From: Parasporobacterium sp.
GTDB taxonomy: Bacteria > Bacillota > Clostridia > Lachnospirales > Lachnospiraceae
Direction: 5' to 3'
DNA: 40,513 bases
Assembly (NCBI GenBank): GCA_017459985.1
Contig: JAFUBX010000024.1
Span: forward strand, 1 to 40,513
In this document: piece after piece, positions 18,165 through 25,331 of the stretch
Numbering within the stretch: the stretch's first letter is position 1
Layout of the letters: each line of letters begins with the position of its first letter
Made by a program: the position numbers and the translations under genes
Notes under the pieces: model-generated
Seen by the model: the letters and a program-made list of their open reading frames with translations, nothing else
Told to the model about the DNA's origin: nothing
Databases searched by the model: none

Positions 18165-18983
18165 ATGAGAACGATAGCATATGCTTTTCGGAATGGAAAA
18201 GCGTTTATTCCTTTTATTACCTGCGGGGATCCGGATCTTTCGGTGACTGCACAGCTCATTCAGACAATGGCGGACAACGGGGCCGACCTGATCGAACTCG
18301 GCATTCCCTTCTCGGACCCGACAGCGGAAGGACCGGTGATCCAGGCGGCCAATCTCCGGGCGCTGACAGCCGGAACGACAACGGATAAGATTTTTGAAAT
18401 GGTGCGAAAGGTCCGCAGAAGGGTTCTTGTCCCTCTGGTCTTTATGACCTATGCCAATGTGGTCTTCTCTTATGGAGCAGAGCGGTTTCTTTCCACCAGC
18501 AAAGAGATCGGCATGGACGGTCTGATCCTCCCGGATCTTCCTTATGAAGAAAAGGAGGAATTTCTTCCCTTGTGCAGAAAATACGGAATCAGTCTGATCA
18601 GCCTGATTGCGCCGACCTCGGAAAACCGGATCGCCATGATTGCCCGGGAGGCGGAAGGATTTCTGTATCTTGTCTCCAGTCTCGGGGTAACCGGTACCAG
18701 GAGTGAGATCACCACCGATCTTCCGTCCATTGTCCGGGTCGTGAGGGAACATACCGATCTTCCCTGCGCGGTGGGGTTCGGGATCTCGACTCCGGAACAG
18801 GCAGTTGCCATGGCGCAGGTTTCTGATGGCGCGATCGTCGGTTCCGCAATCGTAAAACTGATCGCAAAATACGGAAAAGACAGCATCGCGCCGGTAGGCG
18901 CATTTGTCCGGGCCATGAAGGATGCAGTTAAATCCGGTGTTTCTTCCGGTAATCCTTCGGCAGGACCTTATAATACTCTTTGA
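18165..18983 (+). CDS. trpA: Tryptophan synthase alpha chain
   Basis: The product cleaves indole-3-glycerol phosphate to indole and is 272 residues. The ATG at 18165 is chosen because AAGGAG lies 8 bp before it; an in-frame ATG at 18114 falls inside trpB. Catalytic Glu is E44 in ELGIPFSD. The usual second catalytic residue, Asp60 in E. coli, is Glu here (E55 in PTAEGP), a conservative change. The TrpB contact and phosphate loops (GVTGTR, GFGIS) are present. The last 56 bp overlap the 3' end of the convergent regulator gene. No terminator was found after it. Confidence 0.95.
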   Translation: MRTIAYAFRNGKAFIPFITCGDPDLSVTAQLIQTMADNGADLIELGIPFSDPTAEGPVIQAANLRALTAGTTTDKIFEMVRKVRRRVLVPLVFMTYANVVFSYGAERFLSTSKEIGMDGLILPDLPYEEKEEFLPLCRKYGISLISLIAPTSENRIAMIAREAEGFLYLVSSLGVTGTRSEITTDLPSIVRVVREHTDLPCAVGFGISTPEQAVAMAQVSDGAIVGSAIVKLIAKYGKDSIAPVGAFVRAMKDAVKSGVSSGNPSAGPYNTL

Positions 18984-19734
18984 AGGCTGCCGTAAATTTG
19001 CTCTGGGAACTGTAACCCACTTCTCCGGCGATGGAACCGAGACTCTGATCAGTGGTCCTCAGCAGCTCGGCTGCTTTTTCCATGCGGTGCTCCCGGATAT
19101 GGGCAGCAATGGAATTGCCGTATTCTTTTTTGAACAGGTCCTTCAGGGTTGTCGGATTCATCAGAAACATCCTGGCCAGGGTCTCCACGCTCCAGCGCTG
19201 ATCCATATGAACGGTAAGCAGATCATGGATCTGATGGATCGTTTCCAGCTGATCATCCTGATAAACCGTCCGAAGGGCATGCTCCTGACAGGCATCTGCC
19301 GGATGGACGGGATTCTGACAGGCGTCTTCCGGATGGGCATGATCCAGCTTTGATGTGAGCTGGTCCAGTTCCGGGCAGGTGATCTCCATGACCTGCTCGA
19401 TCATCTGATGGAGCAGCTGACTGCGGGAGTCTTCACCGGTCCGGTAGTAGACCTCCCGTCCGACCCTTCTGCTTCCGATAAGACCAGCTTCTTTCAGGCA
19501 TTTCAGATGATGGGATACGGCAGGACCGGACATCTTAAGCAGCGCCGCCAGATTGGCTCCGCATTCTTCATAATGGCAGAGAAGCCAGAAGATCCGTACC
19601 CGGTTGGGATCGCCCAGCGTCCGGAACTCCTCTGAGATGGTCCGGAAACTGTCCATATCCTGCAGGATCTCTCCGGCCAGGGAGAGGTTCTGATGATGTC
19701 CATGGTCATGGGGCAGGCTGATTTCTTTTCTCAT
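18928..19734 (-). CDS. ArsR/SmtB-family metalloregulator fused to an AraC-type DNA-binding domain
   Basis: The product is 268 residues. After a His-rich start (HDHGHH), residues about 30-105 form an ArsR winged helix with LGDPNRVRIFWLL, MSGPAVSHHLKCLKEAGLI and GREVYYR. A linker rich in His and Cys (HAHPEDACQNPVHPADACQEH) follows. Residues about 165-268 are an AraC-type double helix-turn-helix with LARMFLMNPTTLKDLFKK and IAGEVGYSSQSKFTAAFKEYY. Such proteins sense a metal and control an efflux ATPase. Candidate ligands are the Cys pair in CHYEEC and the His/Cys linker. It is divergent from an HMA protein and a P1B ATPase, its likely targets. The start has AAGGA about 10 bp upstream. Its 3' end overlaps trpA by 56 bp in antisense. 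Confidence 0.88.
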   Translation of the reverse strand: MRKEISLPHDHGHHQNLSLAGEILQDMDSFRTISEEFRTLGDPNRVRIFWLLCHYEECGANLAALLKMSGPAVSHHLKCLKEAGLIGSRRVGREVYYRTGEDSRSQLLHQMIEQVMEITCPELDQLTSKLDHAHPEDACQNPVHPADACQEHALRTVYQDDQLETIHQIHDLLTVHMDQRWSVETLARMFLMNPTTLKDLFKKEYGNSIAAHIREHRMEKAAELLRTTDQSLGSIAGEVGYSSQSKFTAAFKEYYKVLPKDYRKKHRI

Positions 19735-19754
19735 TTTCTTTTATCCTTTTCTGA

Positions 19755-19846
19755 TTTAGTCCGTTTGGTAATTATTTTAGTCCGGAAGGACATGAATCCT
19801 TCAGGGCTATTGACTTGTGTCTTCAAAGGAATTATAGTCCCTTCAG
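19755..19846. promoter_or_regulatory. Divergent metal-efflux promoter and candidate operators
   Basis: A plus-strand promoter has TTGACT (19810-19815), a 17-bp spacer and TATAGT (19833-19838). TTTAGTCC occurs at 19755 and 19776, 21 bp (two turns) apart, and TATAGTCC overlaps the -10 box at 19833. CCTTCAG also flanks the promoter at 19798 and 19840, 42 bp apart. These repeats are candidate binding sites for the ArsR/AraC fusion protein. Confidence 0.5.
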
Positions 19847-19892
19847 AAAGATTAAACAACTATTTAATTAAAAACGAAAGGGGATAAAATCC

Positions 19893-20111
19893 GTGAAAAA
19901 AACATACAATATCGAGGTCGACTGCGCAAACTGTGCCAATTTGATGGAGGAAGCTTCAAATAAGGTAAACGGAGTTGTGAAGGCGACGGTTAATTTCATG
20001 GCTCTGCGGATGAGCGTGGAATTTGAGGAAGGCGCAGACACCAAAGCAGTCATGAAGGAAGTGCTGAAGGCCTGCCGGAAAGCGGAGCCGGACTGTGAGA
20101 TCGAACTGTGA
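19893..20111 (+). CDS. Stand-alone heavy-metal-associated (HMA) domain protein
   Basis: The product is 72 residues, one ferredoxin-like HMA fold with the metal motif DCANCAN near residues 10-16 and a second half ending in a Cys (about residue 68). It probably hands metal to the P1B ATPase encoded 15 bp downstream, whose own N-terminus lacks this domain. AAAGGGG lies about 10 bp ahead of the ATG. It is the first gene after the regulated promoter. The CANCAN form instead of the copper-type MxCxxC fits a Zn/Cd/Pb rather than copper pathway, though this is inference. Confidence 0.88.
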   Translation: MKKTYNIEVDCANCANLMEEASNKVNGVVKATVNFMALRMSVEFEEGADTKAVMKEVLKACRKAEPDCEIEL

Positions 20112-20126
20112 TCCGGGGGAAATGTT

Positions 20127-21998
20127 ATGAAGAAGAAACAGAAGATCATCCTGATCCGAATCCTCATCACTGCCGCCATGCTGATCCTCCTCAATCTGAT
20201 CCCGGTGACCGGGATCCTGAGACTTGCGCTGTTTCTGGCGGTTTATCTGGTGATCGGATATGATATCCTGAAAAAGGCGGGACGGGGGATCCTGAACCGG
20301 AAAGTTTTCGACGAGAATTTTCTGATGGCAGTCGCCACGATCGGAGCCTTCGCCCTGGCGATTTATGACAGAAGCGGTGATTATAACGAGGCAATTGCCG
20401 TGATGTTGTTCTATCAGATCGGAGAACTGTTTCAGAGTCTGGCGGTACAGAAGAGCCGCAGAAATATCAGTGAACTGATGGATCTGCGTCCTGATTACGC
20501 CAATCTGGAGACGGACGGAACACTGGTAAAGACGGATCCGGAGGAAGTCGCTGTGGGAAGTACGATCGTGGTCCAGCCGGGAGAACGGATTCCCATTGAC
20601 GGAGTGATCCTGGAAGGAACTTCCGCCCTCAACACCAGTGCCCTGACGGGAGAGAGTCTTCCCCGGGATGTTCATGAAGGAATGGAGGCTGTCAGCGGTT
20701 GTATTAATCTGACGGGTGTGCTGAAAATCCGGACAACGAAGGAATTCGGAGAATCCACTGTCTCCAGAATCCTGGAACTGGTACAGGATTCCGGTTCCCG
20801 CAAATCCCGCTCCGAGCAGTTTATCTCCCGGTTCGCCAGAGTCTACACGCCGGCGGTCTGTATCGGAGCCCTGGCACTGGCAGTACTGCCTTCGTTGATC
20901 CGTCTGATCGCAGGCCTGCCGGCACAATGGGATGTCTGGATTTACCGGGCTCTGACCTTCCTGGTAATCAGCTGCCCCTGCGCTCTGGTGATCAGTATTC
21001 CGCTGAGTTTCTTTGCAGGCATTGGCGGTGCCGGCCGGGAAGGGATCCTGGTAAAAGGATCCAATTATCTGGAGATGCTGTCGAAGGTCAAAACGGTGGT
21101 ATTCGATAAAACCGGGACCCTGACGAAGGGCGTCTTTCAGGTGACCAATATCCATCATGGCACGCTTCCGGATGCGCAGCTGATCGAGTACGCGGCGCTG
21201 GCGGAATGCGCGTCCTCCCATCCGGTCAGCCTCAGTCTGAAGCGGGCCTACGGGAAGGAGCCGGACCGGACCAGAGTGGACCGGATCCGGGAGTACAGCG
21301 GCAAAGGCGTTGTGGCTGTCGTGGACGGGAAGGAGATCGCCGCAGGAAATTTCCGCCTGATGGAAGATCTGGGAATCGCCTACCAGGAGTGTCACAGCCA
21401 GGGTACGATCGTCCATTTGTCGATTGACCGGGAGTATGCGGGGCATATCGTGATCTCGGACGTGGTAAAACCGGATTCTGCCAAGGCAATTAAGGAACTT
21501 CGGGAGCTGGGGATACACAAGATTGTCATGCTGACCGGGGATAATCTGAAGACGGCAGAGCAGGTTGCCCGGGAACTGAGGGTGGATCAGGTATACAGTG
21601 ATCTGCTGCCTGCCGATAAGGTTGAGAAAATGGAGCAGCTGATCGGAGAAGGGACGCTGGCCTTCGCAGGAGACGGAATCAATGATGCGCCGGTTCTGAC
21701 CCGGGCGGATATCGGAATCGCCATGGGGGCCATGGGCAGCGATGCCGCAATCGAAGCGGCGGATGTGGTTCTGATGGATGATGATCCCGTCAAGCTCCCC
21801 AGGGCGATCCGCATTTCCCGCAAGTGCATGCGGATCGTATATCAGAATATCGTCTTTGCGCTGCTGATCAAAGTCCTTTGCCTGGCTCTGAGTGCCTTCG
21901 GAGTTGCGGATATGTGGTATGCGATCTTCGCGGATGTGGGCGTCATGGTGCTGGCTGTCCTGAATGCCATCCGTGCACTCCGGGTGCGGGGGCTTTGA
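20127..21998 (+). CDS. P1B-2 type heavy-metal (Zn/Cd/Pb) translocating ATPase
   Basis: The product is 623 residues. The order is two early membrane segments, the actuator domain with LTGES, the CPC metal-site helix (SCPCALVIS, near residue 282), the phosphorylation motif DKTGTLTKG (Asp near 326), the SSHPVS nucleotide-site His-Pro, GDGINDAPVL, and two last membrane segments. The Lys in helix 7 (LLIKVL) and the Asp in helix 8 (FADVGV) are the P1B-2 hallmarks of Zn, Cd or Pb exporters. The usual N-terminal HMA domain is absent and is supplied by the small gene upstream. A dispersed repeat copy begins 2 bp after the stop codon. A zntA/cadA-like role is likely, but the metal cannot be fixed from sequence. 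Confidence 0.93.
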   Translation: MKKKQKIILIRILITAAMLILLNLIPVTGILRLALFLAVYLVIGYDILKKAGRGILNRKVFDENFLMAVATIGAFALAIYDRSGDYNEAIAVMLFYQIGELFQSLAVQKSRRNISELMDLRPDYANLETDGTLVKTDPEEVAVGSTIVVQPGERIPIDGVILEGTSALNTSALTGESLPRDVHEGMEAVSGCINLTGVLKIRTTKEFGESTVSRILELVQDSGSRKSRSEQFISRFARVYTPAVCIGALALAVLPSLIRLIAGLPAQWDVWIYRALTFLVISCPCALVISIPLSFFAGIGGAGREGILVKGSNYLEMLSKVKTVVFDKTGTLTKGVFQVTNIHHGTLPDAQLIEYAALAECASSHPVSLSLKRAYGKEPDRTRVDRIREYSGKGVVAVVDGKEIAAGNFRLMEDLGIAYQECHSQGTIVHLSIDREYAGHIVISDVVKPDSAKAIKELRELGIHKIVMLTGDNLKTAEQVARELRVDQVYSDLLPADKVEKMEQLIGEGTLAFAGDGINDAPVLTRADIGIAMGAMGSDAAIEAADVVLMDDDPVKLPRAIRISRKCMRIVYQNIVFALLIKVLCLALSAFGVADMWYAIFADVGVMVLAVLNAIRALRVRGL

Positions 21999-21999
21999 T

Positions 22000-22149
22000 G
22001 TACGGTATAAGCATCGTTTCCATACAAACACAAACTCACTTTTCCATCGATGCCTTACAGCAGCTAACATAAAAAATAGAAAAAATAACTGAATAAGAAA
22101 CAGAACTAATGAAGAAGACCTTGCGTCGGACGACTCCGACTCAGGGTCT
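22000..22149 (+). repeat. Solo copy of the dispersed hairpin repeat (type A)
   Basis: This matches the three A units at 27193, 27744 and 28261. It has a first stem-loop (GCATCG paired with CGATGC), a variable loop, an AT-rich link containing TAACTGAATAA, then the second hairpin AAGACC-...-GTCGGA-...-TCCGAC-...-GGGTCT. The T-tract seen in the other copies is replaced by A residues, so it would not terminate here. It starts 2 bp after the P1B ATPase gene. The remaining stretch to 22270 shows nothing recognisable. Confidence 0.8.
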
Positions 22150-22272
22150 AAAAAAAGAAACGAGTAGCCCGCCTGAGCCATAAGACTGTACGGTAAAAAC
22201 CCATTTCTCCTGGCATTATAATAAAATGTTTCGAACCGTTTGTCTAGATTTATATCAGACGTCGTTCAACGC

Positions 22273-22323
22273 TTGAATAACCAGGCACATGCAATTATAA
22301 TGTCTTTGTAAGCAGATTACAAA
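22273..22323 (+). promoter_or_regulatory. Promoter and palindromic operator of the UPF0175/DUF3368 module
   Basis: TTGAAT (22273-22278), a 17-bp spacer and TATAAT (22296-22301) make a strong promoter. The inverted repeat TTTGTAA-GCAGA-TTACAAA (22305-22323) covers the expected start of transcription. A palindrome here suits autorepression by the antitoxin or the toxin-antitoxin complex. Confidence 0.6.
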
Positions 22324-22363
22324 ATAACCTGGCTCAATATTATAACATAAGGGGGTGACGGGT

Positions 22364-22618
22364 ATGTGTACTGTTGGACTTTCTATTCCAAACGAAGTGC
22401 TATTTGATACTAAAATGAATGAAAAACAGACAAATGAATTTGCAAGAAAAGCGGTTGCGTTGTGCTACTATACTCAGGCTGGCGTTTCGCTTGGTTATTG
22501 CGCCCAGATAGCAGGCATGAGCAAAGGTGAATTTATCAAGTACCTTGGCTCTAATCATATTTCTATTTTTTCTTTCGATGATAAAGAAGAATTGCTTGAG
22601 GAAGTAAACAATGCGTAA
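22364..22618 (+). CDS. UPF0175-family protein, probable antitoxin
   Basis: The product is 84 residues if read from the ATG at 22364. That ATG is preferred over the GTG three codons earlier because AAGGGGGTG lies 6 bp upstream. Residues such as EFARKAVALCYYTQAGVSLGYCAQIAGM and the helix-turn-helix-like SKGEFIKYLG are typical of UPF0175 proteins, small DNA-binding antitoxins usually paired with a DUF3368 PIN-like toxin. The next gene overlaps it by 8 bp, as expected. Its promoter carries a palindrome suited to autoregulation. Confidence 0.8.
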   Translation: MCTVGLSIPNEVLFDTKMNEKQTNEFARKAVALCYYTQAGVSLGYCAQIAGMSKGEFIKYLGSNHISIFSFDDKEELLEEVNNA

Positions 22619-23087
22619 AGTAGTTGTCAACACAACGCCGATTATTGCTTTATCAGATATCGGGTATCTACATCTGCTCAAGAAACTTTATGGTGAAATC
22701 ATCATTCCGCAGGCAGTATATGATGAGATTCTTTCAGAACCGGCTTTATCAGATGTGAAGATGAACCGGGACTGGATTCGGGTTGAGAAAATACAGGACA
22801 CTTCACAGAAGAAGATGTATAAAGCCAGGCTTCATGCGGGGGAAGTGGAAGTCATGATTCTTGCGCAGGAAAAGAATGCAGACTTAGTTATTATTGATGA
22901 TAATACTGCGAAAAAGACCGCAAAGTATCTGGGACTTACGGTAACTGGGACTTTGGGTGTCTTATTGAAATGCAAGAGCAGTGGGTATATTGAAGAAGTA
23001 AAGCCGGTTTTGGAAAAACTGGAAGATAATGGGCTTTATATCAGTTCTTCTGTAAAAGAGTATGTTCTGGAATTAGCAGCTGAGTAA
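22611..23087 (+). CDS. DUF3368 PIN-like nuclease, probable toxin
   Basis: The product is 158 residues. It opens VVNTTPIIALSDIGYLHLLKKLYG, the usual DUF3368 N-terminus, with Asn in the place of the first PIN aspartate. A conserved HAGEVEVMILA and DLVIIDDNTAKKTAK supply acidic residues for a PIN-type metal site. It overlaps the UPF0175 gene by 8 bp, the classical antitoxin-toxin order. An intrinsic terminator follows. The RNA target is unknown; assignment rests on family and gene pair. Confidence 0.83.
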   Translation: MRKVVVNTTPIIALSDIGYLHLLKKLYGEIIIPQAVYDEILSEPALSDVKMNRDWIRVEKIQDTSQKKMYKARLHAGEVEVMILAQEKNADLVIIDDNTAKKTAKYLGLTVTGTLGVLLKCKSSGYIEEVKPVLEKLEDNGLYISSSVKEYVLELAAE

Positions 23088-23095
23088 GATTATTT

Positions 23096-23126
23096 AGGGA
23101 CAGCAAATTGCTGCCCCTATTTTTTT
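23096..23126 (+). terminator. Terminator after the UPF0175/DUF3368 module
   Basis: GGGACAGC and GCTGCCCC pair around AAATT, with one mismatch in the stem, and seven T residues follow. It starts about 10 bp after the toxin stop codon. Confidence 0.75.
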
Positions 23127-23217
23127 ACTATTATTTGGAAAAGACTGTTATAATCCATGAAGGATTTTTATTTTTCTCAGTTGTACACCTTTTGTGATAA
23201 ATAAGAGATATGAAAAG

Positions 23218-23367
23218 ATGAAGAAAAACAGAGAAAACCAGCCGGACTTTCTGGAATGTGAAGAATGCGGTGAAATCTTTGTCATCGATGAACCGTTCTG
23301 TCCTTGCTGTGGGAAACCCACAGAAGAAATTATTAAAGCGCTGGAAAAGAAGCAGAAGAACAAATAG
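23218..23367 (+). CDS. Small zinc-ribbon-like protein
   Basis: A 49-residue frame encodes a highly charged peptide with two Cys pairs, CEEC at about residues 14-17 and CPCC at about 29-32. This is the pattern of a one-zinc rubredoxin-like knuckle, and a Lys-rich tail follows. It begins at the second ATG of an ATG-AAA-AGA-TGA-AG stretch. The ribosome site is weak, so expression is uncertain. It ends 6 bp before the acetyltransferase start and may be translated with it. It may also be the tail of a longer lost protein. Confidence 0.5.
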   Translation: MKKNRENQPDFLECEECGEIFVIDEPFCPCCGKPTEEIIKALEKKQKNK

Positions 23368-23373
23368 ATTGTT

Positions 23374-24150
23374 ATGAACAGACCAATTACAACATTACAT
23401 AGCTGGCACAATACCTTATATCAGCAGTTGGCAATCGACTTTTGCTGTAAGCCCGAAAATGTGGCAGACAGCCAGAATTATTTTACAGTGCACCAGTTCC
23501 TGAAAGGCAGACGGACTTATCATGAGAAGGAAGAATGCTATCTGAAGATTGCAGTGATTAATGGAAAACTCCTTTTTTCAGGCAGACCGGATATTCTTGC
23601 CTGGTGTGAAGAACAGCATCTTGATACCGGCGGTGAATGGTTCTTTGAGGCAAAGAATATGCACAGATTGAATGAAAGGTTTTCCCAGGACGGATACCAG
23701 ATAGCATTTGCCCATCCATTTTTCATTCCTGAAAACACAGATGAGATAGACGGCGGTGATTATGAAATCTGCTGGTATGATGTAGATACAATTGGACAGT
23801 TCCGTGGCGACAGCCGTTATAAGAATGCCTATGGGTTTTGTGAAAAAGCACCTGATGTCCTCGGTGTCGCGGCAATCAGGAATGGAAATATCTTAGGCAT
23901 GGCAGGTGCCAGCTGTGACAGCCCTACGATGTGGCAGATAGGAATTGATGTTGACCCAGTTGCAAGGCGTCAGGGAGTCGGGAAAATGCTGGTCTCAATG
24001 CTAAAGAATGAAATCCTGGGAAGGGGGATACTGCCGTTTTACGGAACAGGCATGTCTCATTTCGCGTCACAGAATGTTGCTTTGGGTGCCGGGTTCAAGA
24101 CTGAATGGGCAGAACTCGTGACTTCAAAAGTGTCAGAACAGGAAAATTAG
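23374..24150 (+). CDS. GNAT-family N-acetyltransferase
   Basis: The product is 258 residues. The C-terminal half carries the acetyl-CoA-binding motif A (QIGIDVDPVARRQGVGKMLV, about residues 188-207). The N-terminal half resembles the extra domain of the GNAT_acetyltran group, so the substrate is unknown. The first nine codons (MNRPITTLH) match, at DNA level, the lost 5' end of the reductase gene at 25.65 kb. That suggests this N-terminus was acquired by recombination. No clear ribosome site precedes the ATG; it lies 6 bp after the small zinc-ribbon ORF. Two bases separate its stop from the next acetyltransferase. Confidence 0.82.
   Translation: MNRPITTLHSWHNTLYQQLAIDFCCKPENVADSQNYFTVHQFLKGRRTYHEKEECYLKIAVINGKLLFSGRPDILAWCEEQHLDTGGEWFFEAKNMHRLNERFSQDGYQIAFAHPFFIPENTDEIDGGDYEICWYDVDTIGQFRGDSRYKNAYGFCEKAPDVLGVAAIRNGNILGMAGASCDSPTMWQIGIDVDPVARRQGVGKMLVSMLKNEILGRGILPFYGTGMSHFASQNVALGAGFKTEWAELVTSKVSEQEN
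23380..23393 (+). repeat. Left 14-bp direct repeat flanking a 2.3-kb cassette
   Basis: AGACCAATTACAAC lies in codons 3-7 of the acetyltransferase. The identical 14-mer at 25656-25669 precedes the reductase frame, 2,276 bp away. Similarity extends about 6 bp on each side with some mismatches. Confidence 0.7.
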
Positions 24151-24152
24151 AA

Positions 24153-24704
24153 ATGGTTGTTGAACAGGTTGCTTTCACAATAAAAGATGGCAGGGAAGCA
24201 TTGCTGCGGAATCCGAGGGAAGAAGATATCCCGGAAATCCTGGATTACCTGAAAGCGTCTTCCGGTGAAACAGAGTTCCTGATTCGATATCCGGAAGAAA
24301 TCCACTATACCTATGAAGACGAGAAGGAATTGCTGAACCGGGTGAATACTTCTGAAAATCAGGTGATGCTGGTCTGTCTGGTAGAAGGAAGGATTGCCGG
24401 CATGTGCTAGATTACCTTCGAAACTTCAATTAAGACATGGCACCGGGCATCTGTAGCGATTGCCCTGCTGAAAGAATTCTGGGGACTTGGAATCGGTACA
24501 AGGATTTTCGAAGAATTGATATCCATCGCAGAGTCCAAACCGGATGTTTTGCAGATGGAACTGGATTATATCGAAGGCAATGACAGGGCCAGACGGCTCT
24601 ATGAAAAGATGGGCTTCTGTGTTGCCGGAGTTCATCCGGATGCAATCCGGTTAAAGGACGGAACATTACTGAATGAATATTTGATGATAAAGAAAATTCG
24701 ATGA
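24153..24704 (+). pseudogene. GNAT acetyltransferase broken by an amber codon
   Basis: One frame of 184 codons, a normal GNAT length, runs from the ATG at 24153 to 24704 but holds TAG at 24408-24410. Upstream it encodes the N-terminal strands (LLRNPREEDIPEILDYL). Downstream it continues ITFETSIKTWHRASVAI, FWGLGIGTRIFEELI (motif A) and the C-terminal GNDRARRLYEKMGF. Family members usually have Gln after the Cys at this place, so CAG-to-TAG is the likely change. An internal ATG at 24516 could start only a C-terminal fragment. The product cannot be made whole unless the stop is read through. Confidence 0.8.
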
Positions 24705-24720
24705 TGTTGGGTGAAGGTGC

Positions 24721-25014
24721 ATGAATTATTACGATTATCAAAGCGAATTATATCCAATTATTCTTGATACAGATGGCTTTGACTGGTTCAAATCCATTCT
24801 TCTTAACCTGCCCACAGATAAATTGGAAGAAGAATACAGGAATAGAGTAGAAACGCTGGAAACACTGCGGCAAGCAGAACCGGCAAAAAAACGTGGTCAA
24901 AAGCAAAAATATCGTTTCTGGATTCAGACTACCCATGATTACAGGGACGAACTGAATAATATCGCAGCGGAGTTGCGGAGAAGAAAAACAACTCGAACCG
25001 AAGCAGAACCATGA
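24721..25014 (+). CDS. Hypothetical protein, 97 residues
   Basis: I do not recognise this protein. It is polar, with an aromatic-rich N-terminus (MNYYDYQSELY) and Lys/Arg-rich helical segments (EPAKKRGQKQKYRFW, ELRRRKTTR). GAAGG lies a few bases before the ATG. It overlaps the next frame as ATGA, so the two are probably translated together. It lies inside the segment bounded by the 14-bp direct repeats. Confidence 0.6.
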   Translation: MNYYDYQSELYPIILDTDGFDWFKSILLNLPTDKLEEEYRNRVETLETLRQAEPAKKRGQKQKYRFWIQTTHDYRDELNNIAAELRRRKTTRTEAEP

Positions 25015-25331
25015 TTAAATATGGAAGGCCGAATGAATTAGAAGACACATATATCTTTGTAATAAAAAGATGGTATATAATGATGAAAACACCAGAAGGG
25101 GTAAAAAACGATTATATTAATTGCTTAGAGCGGTGTCTTCACAAGATGAAGTTCCATGATGACGGCAGAATGGAAGCTGACTATCGTTTTTTATATCAAT
25201 ATATATTCACTACCATATTAACAATGAATACACTGGATTCAGTGTGTTCTATTGAGTATTACAAGAAAAGAATGTACCAAGACGAGATTAAACAATTAAT
25301 GTCTAAGTTCCATATAGATATTTCTAAATGA
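25011..25331 (+). CDS. Hypothetical protein, up to 106 residues
   Basis: No family is recognised. The frame is AT-rich and encodes an aromatic and Lys-rich, probably helical protein (KNDYINCLERCLHKMKF, EYYKKRMYQDEIKQLMSKF). The start at 25011 overlaps the preceding stop. An internal ATG-ATG near 25080 is an alternative that would give about 83 residues. The stop overlaps the following start as ATGA. Codon use is unlike the GC-rich housekeeping genes, which suggests later arrival. Confidence 0.55.
   Translation: MIKYGRPNELEDTYIFVIKRWYIMMKTPEGVKNDYINCLERCLHKMKFHDDGRMEADYRFLYQYIFTTILTMNTLDSVCSIEYYKKRMYQDEIKQLMSKFHIDISK

Noticed and set aside
19956-22181. 741-codon minus-strand open frame under the P1B ATPase and HMA genes
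   Set aside because: It is antisense to two strongly supported genes. Its His/Gln/Asp-rich sequence matches no family and part of it reads the dispersed repeat.
66-24410. Genome-wide reassignment of TAG to an amino acid
   Set aside because: Intact genes such as those ending at 24150, 25657 and 26327 use TAG as their normal stop, so two isolated amber mutations are the simpler explanation.
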